Source: JAQGMO01 sp050954505
GTDB taxonomy: Bacteria > Pseudomonadota > Gammaproteobacteria > Burkholderiales > Burkholderiaceae_D
Reading direction: 5' to 3'
Assembly (NCBI GenBank): GCA_050954505.1
Contig: JBPBPY010000178.1
Span: 1-9,148, forward strand
DNA length: 9,148 nt
How positions within the stretch are numbered: the first letter of the stretch is position 1; each line of letters begins with the position of its first letter. Made by a program: the position numbers and the translations under genes. The notes under the pieces are model-generated. The model was not told the DNA's origin, did not search any database, and was given only the letters and a program-made list of their open reading frames with translations. Of the stretch, positions 6,187-9,148 are shown in pieces.

Positions 6187-7071
6187 TCAGATTTCCTTGA
6201 ACGGTGCCGCGCCTTCGAAATCACTTCCCGCAATGGCCGAGGGAGAAACATAGACACTGCACTTTGTACGCTTGGCATGGTACATGGCTGCATCGGAGCT
6301 TTTCAGCAATGCTTCAGCTGAATCGCCATTGCGCGGGAACATGGCGATGCCGATGCTGCCAAAGACCGAGATGAAGTTGCCATCAAATTCACATTGCACA
6401 TTCAACGCGCCGACGAGTTTATCGGCAATACACTTGATGCCAACTTCGTCATCAACGCCCAACGCGAGATAAAGGAACTCGTCGCCACCAAGCCGGCACA
6501 GTGTATCGGTGGCCCTGGTCACGGCGCTCAAACGGGCTGCCGTGGTTTGCAAAACCCGGTCGCCAATATCGTGTCCATAACAGTCATTGATGCTCTTGAA
6601 TCCATCAAGATCGAGGAAAAATACTGCCAGTTTTCCCCCATGCCGCTTCGCATAGGCCAGACCATGTTCCAGGCGATCACGAAACAGGATGCGGTTCGGC
6701 AAGCCGGTGAGTGCATCGTGCAAAGCGGCGTGAATGGCAATGCCTTCCTGCTCGCGTGCGACTGCCAAGGCTTTTTCCATTTCGCCACGCTCTTGCATTT
6801 CATCGCGCAGCGAAGCGTTGACCTTGTCGATGACATTGGCCGCTTGACGAACCTTGGTCGCCGTATCGCCATTGATCAGCAATGCCTGACCGAGCTGGGT
6901 GCCGAGGTCGGGTACGGGCATGACTTCCGCAAAATAGGCATTCACCACTGCCAGGTTTTCAGCAGCATCGGTCATCAGGTTTTTGACTTCCTGGCCCTGA
7001 TCCAGCGCTGCAAGCAACAACGGTGACGGTGGAAGAGAAGTAGCGTTGCTGAGTTGATTCGATTTCGGCAT
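6187..7071 (-). CDS. Diguanylate cyclase (GGDEF, 294 aa)
   Basis: Makes c-di-GMP from two GTP; cytoplasmic, with no membrane segment. The N-terminal 110 residues are helical (about residues 26-110) and include a likely coiled coil (73-110) of the sort that dimerises such enzymes. The GGDEF domain covers about 115-275: DALTGLPNR (119-127), metal-binding Asp154 in FFLDLDGFK, Asn162 and GHD (166-168), GGDEF (195-199) intact, and an RxxD inhibitory site (RATD, 186-189) five residues before it, implying product feedback inhibition. I chose the ATG at 7071, with GAAG 9 nt upstream. A TTG at 7086 would add five residues. No sensor domain of known type is present, so the input signal is unknown. A 14-bp AT palindrome lies 60 bp upstream. 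Confidence 0.93.
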   Translation of the reverse strand: MPKSNQLSNATSLPPSPLLLAALDQGQEVKNLMTDAAENLAVVNAYFAEVMPVPDLGTQLGQALLINGDTATKVRQAANVIDKVNASLRDEMQERGEMEKALAVAREQEGIAIHAALHDALTGLPNRILFRDRLEHGLAYAKRHGGKLAVFFLDLDGFKSINDCYGHDIGDRVLQTTAARLSAVTRATDTLCRLGGDEFLYLALGVDDEVGIKCIADKLVGALNVQCEFDGNFISVFGSIGIAMFPRNGDSAEALLKSSDAAMYHAKRTKCSVYVSPSAIAGSDFEGAAPFKEI

Positions 7072-7130
7072 GGGATGTGGCTTCAAATGGACGTCGCAGT
7101 TTTTAATGTAAGTGCAGCAATTGATTTGAT

Positions 7131-7144
7131 ATTAAATATTTAAT
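7131..7144. promoter_or_regulatory. 14-bp perfect palindrome ATTAAATATTTAAT
   Basis: It is 60 bp upstream of the diguanylate cyclase start, in the promoter region. AT-only palindromes can be operator sites or just AT-rich promoter DNA. Confidence 0.3.
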
Positions 7145-7497
7145 TCACTTGCTGGGTTGCTGATTCTGCCACATTCTTTCATGCCCGGTTTCCTGCCTTG
7201 CAATCTTTTCTCCAGTCGCTTCATTCCCATTAAAAGCCAGCGCCTGCATCGACGATTTTGTGTGCCAAAGGTAAGTGGTTTCCCCAGTGACAAAGTTCCA
7301 TCCTCATTCTTGATGGCAATCTCGACTGCAACTTGCTGCTGGGCTTGGTTGCCATCGGCATTGTTTGGCAAGCACCGAGTCGAGTGCGCTTCAGGGTTAT
7401 CTGAAATATGACGCAGTGGATTCGTGCGCGCGGAATCTCCACATTATTTCTTTTGGTTAAAATAAATTATCCAACAAATGTTATTTATGGTATGTTT

Positions 7498-7517
7498 ATG
7501 TTGATCCTGTACAACAT
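7498..7517. promoter_or_regulatory. Dyad ATGTTG-N8-CAACAT upstream of the PhyH gene
   Basis: Six-base perfect arms with an 8-nt spacer lie about 95 bp before the PhyH start, just downstream of a TGGTATGTT stretch (around 7488-7496) that resembles an extended -10 box. The spacing fits an operator for a dimeric regulator; the regulator is not identified. Confidence 0.3.
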
Positions 7518-7609
7518 GAGCTAGGGGTACGACAGCCCGACGCTGGCAAAACAAATCACTATCAAAAAAATCTGCCTTCATACCACGCGTTCCTGACAAA
7601 GGAGACAAT

Positions 7610-8779
7610 ATGGAGTACGCGCAGCTCAAGCCTGGCAAGGGTTTCAAACCGGTTCAAAGTTTCCTGTACTATCTGCAACGCACCGTGACCATGCCTATGC
7701 CCCGGCGCGCGGTAATGCGCTGCATCCGTCTGCTGGTTCGCCGGCGCGCCAGACGATCGGCAGCAATCATGATGACGTCCCCAGTGGCGGCGGCATCGCT
7801 TGCCTCGGCAACCAGCGCCGGCAAGATGGCAGCGCCAGCTGGCGCAGCGATCAGCTTGCCGGGATTGGCAGATTGGCCTGAACGTAGTTCATTATCGACA
7901 GCAGCAGCGATGGCGCCGGGCGCCGAAGAGACGCCGCTGTCCTTGCACTCTACAACCTCTGCAACCTCTGCAACCTCTGCAACCTCTGCAACCCTGGCTT
8001 CGGTTCCCGTTTCCACTCCTGGCGGCGTCATCGCCTCATTACTGGCCCGCGCACTGGGGGAACAAGGCCACTGTGCACTGGGACAGCTGCTCACACCTGC
8101 GCAGGTGGCCGATATTCATGCCTACGTGCAAGGCAAGGCATTCCAGACTGCCACGGCATTGCCCACACCCATGCATATCGAGAATGTACCGTCACACCTG
8201 TCGCTGGCAGATTACAGTCTTGCCGACTTGATCAACTGTCCACACATTCTTGCGCTGGCCAACTCGCCGCAGCTGCTGCAACTGGCATGGGATTACCTGG
8301 GCTGTGCCCCGACCATCAGTTCGCTGGCACTGCGCTGGTCGTTTCCGGGCAATCGCAAAGCCCATGATTTGCAAACATTTCATAGGGATGCAGATGACTG
8401 GAAGTTCCTCAAGGTGTTTGTCTATCTAACCGACGTCGATCTTGATGCAGGACCGCACATTTTTGTCGAGGGAACCCATTTGCAGCCGATGCACATGCGC
8501 CTGCGTTTCTTTGGTGATCAACAAGTCGCCGACCTTTATGGTGCCGACAAATTGAAGACCTTCACCGGCCGCGCCGGTTTCGGGTTTGCCGTCGATACCG
8601 CAGGCGTGCACAAAGGCGAGGTGCCGAAGACCACGGCGCGGCTGATGCTGACGATCCAGTATTCCATGCTGCCGCATTTTGCCTACCACTACCGGCCGGC
8701 GCCATACTATGGCGCCCTGCAGCTGGACCCGTACGTCAACCGCCTGATCGTGGCGCAGCCAAAGGCTTTATCCGGCTAA
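7610..8779 (+). CDS. Phytanoyl-CoA dioxygenase (PhyH) family protein (389 aa)
   Basis: A predicted Fe(II)/2-oxoglutarate-dependent oxygenase that would hydroxylate an unidentified small molecule. The catalytic domain spans about residues 145-380. It shows the iron ligands His258-x-Asp260 (FHRDADDW) and distal His334 (GVHKG), with Arg344 (TARLML) placed to bind 2-oxoglutarate; VYLTDVDLDAGPHIFVEGTH (271-290) is typical of the family. The first 140 residues are unusual: an arginine-rich helix (PRRAVMRCIRLLVRRRARR, 31-49) and an Ala/Ser/Thr-rich stretch with Ser-Ala-Thr repeats (about 117-128). The start is secure: AAAGGAGA at 7598-7605 lies 4 nt before the ATG. The final TAA overlaps the stop of the opposite-strand reductase. 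The substrate cannot be inferred from the neighbours. Confidence 0.88.
   Translation: MEYAQLKPGKGFKPVQSFLYYLQRTVTMPMPRRAVMRCIRLLVRRRARRSAAIMMTSPVAAASLASATSAGKMAAPAGAAISLPGLADWPERSSLSTAAAMAPGAEETPLSLHSTTSATSATSATSATLASVPVSTPGGVIASLLARALGEQGHCALGQLLTPAQVADIHAYVQGKAFQTATALPTPMHIENVPSHLSLADYSLADLINCPHILALANSPQLLQLAWDYLGCAPTISSLALRWSFPGNRKAHDLQTFHRDADDWKFLKVFVYLTDVDLDAGPHIFVEGTHLQPMHMRLRFFGDQQVADLYGADKLKTFTGRAGFGFAVDTAGVHKGEVPKTTARLMLTIQYSMLPHFAYHYRPAPYYGALQLDPYVNRLIVAQPKALSG
7953..7993. repeat. 9-bp tandem repeat CAACCTCTG, 4.5 copies
   Basis: Four perfect copies plus a partial one lie inside the PhyH gene and encode Ser-Ala-Thr units. Because the unit is 9 bp, gain or loss of copies keeps the reading frame and only changes the linker length ahead of the catalytic domain. 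Confidence 0.85.
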
Positions 8780-9148
8780 TCCAGTTGTGACAGCACCAGG
8801 AGCAAGGTCTGCACGGCTGCTGCGCCTTCGCCAACGGCCGTCGACACCCGTTTCACCGAGCCGCTGCGCACGTCGCCGGCAGCGAAGATGCCCGGGCGGT
8901 CAGTCTCCAGAAGGAACGCTGGCCGTGGCAGCGGCCAGCGCCCCGGTGGCAGCGCCGGCCCGGTCAGCACGAAGCCCTTGTCGTCGAGCGCCACGCAACC
9001 ATCGAGCCAGCCGCTGTTGGGGTCGGCGCCGAGAAACAGGAACACATGCTCGATTGGCTGGTCCTGCACTGCGCCTTCGGCATCGCGAAAGCGCACCCGC
9101 TGCAACTGCTCGCTGCCCACCAGTTCGATGATTTCCGTGTGCACATGG
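8776..9148 (-). CDS. Thioredoxin-reductase-like FAD oxidoreductase, C-terminal part
   Basis: The 5' part lies beyond the window edge; only about 124 C-terminal residues are visible. They match the end of a pyridine nucleotide-disulfide oxidoreductase of the thioredoxin reductase type: HVFLFLGADPNSGWL from the NADPH-domain end, then GIFAAGDVRSG, the conserved second FAD-binding motif, and KRVSTAVGEGAAAV, the closing helix. Such proteins transfer electrons from NAD(P)H through FAD to a disulfide or related acceptor. The catalytic Cys pair, if any, would lie in the missing part, so a true thioredoxin reductase cannot be told from related ferredoxin/flavodoxin reductases or sensor-fused forms. 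The gene ends in TAG, overlapping the PhyH stop by 4 bp. Confidence 0.88.
   Translation of the reverse strand, partial: HVHTEIIELVGSEQLQRVRFRDAEGAVQDQPIEHVFLFLGADPNSGWLDGCVALDDKGFVLTGPALPPGRWPLPRPAFLLETDRPGIFAAGDVRSGSVKRVSTAVGEGAAAVQTLLLVLSQLD

Larger units (their letters stand above)
7072..7609. other. AT-rich intergenic region between divergent genes
   Basis: It separates the leftward diguanylate cyclase from the rightward PhyH gene and must hold both promoters; no strong -35/-10 pair stands out. A minus-strand open frame (7132-7371) encodes a partly protein-like string (VAVEIAIKNEDGTLSLGKPL), but it has only a TTG start, no ribosome binding site and no upstream ATG or GTG before an in-frame stop. 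It may be a remnant of a gene or chance. Confidence 0.5.

Overview
The window looks like a chromosomal stretch from a free-living betaproteobacterium. The GC-rich codon use, the mix of signalling genes and the protein styles (GAF/GGDEF/EAL proteins, a periplasmic-type ankyrin protein, PhyH and thioredoxin-reductase-like enzymes) fit Burkholderiales, perhaps Oxalobacteraceae. That placement is an inference from gene style, not from a marker gene. I see no rRNA, tRNA, CRISPR array, phage gene or intact insertion sequence.

Layout. (1) 101-862 (+): exported ankyrin-repeat protein. (2) 999-2855 (-): GAF / degenerate GGDEF / intact EAL protein, a likely c-di-GMP phosphodiesterase, convergent with the ankyrin gene and preceded by three inverted repeats. 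(3) 3034-4020 (-): a 328-residue Cys/His-rich protein of a family I do not recognise. (4) 4279-4845 (-): an ECF-type sigma factor with no recognisable anti-sigma gene beside it. (5) 5026-5247 (-): a 73-residue conserved-looking small protein with its own ribosome binding site. (6) 5248-6186: about 0.94 kb without a convincing gene; it holds a cluster of short perfect dyads and a degenerate 8-bp tandem array. (7) 6187-7071 (-): a diguanylate cyclase with intact GGDEF and inhibitory-site motifs. (8) 7072-7609: AT-rich intergenic DNA with a weak open frame and two dyads. (9) 7610-8779 (+): a phytanoyl-CoA dioxygenase (PhyH)-type Fe(II)/2-oxoglutarate oxygenase with a long low-complexity N-terminal extension carrying 9-bp tandem repeats. 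(10) 8776-9148 (-): the C-terminal end of a thioredoxin-reductase-like flavoprotein, cut by the window edge and overlapping the PhyH stop codon.

How the genes fit together. Two enzymes of opposite sense in c-di-GMP turnover (PDE at 999-2855, DGC at 6187-7071) flank a three-gene same-strand stretch made of a small protein, an ECF sigma factor and the unknown Cys/His-rich protein. The gaps between these three genes (about 180 and 260 bp) and the terminator-like hairpins in them argue for separate transcription units rather than one operon. The unknown protein next to an orphan sigma factor, and the structured 0.94-kb gap, are the parts least explained by known families.
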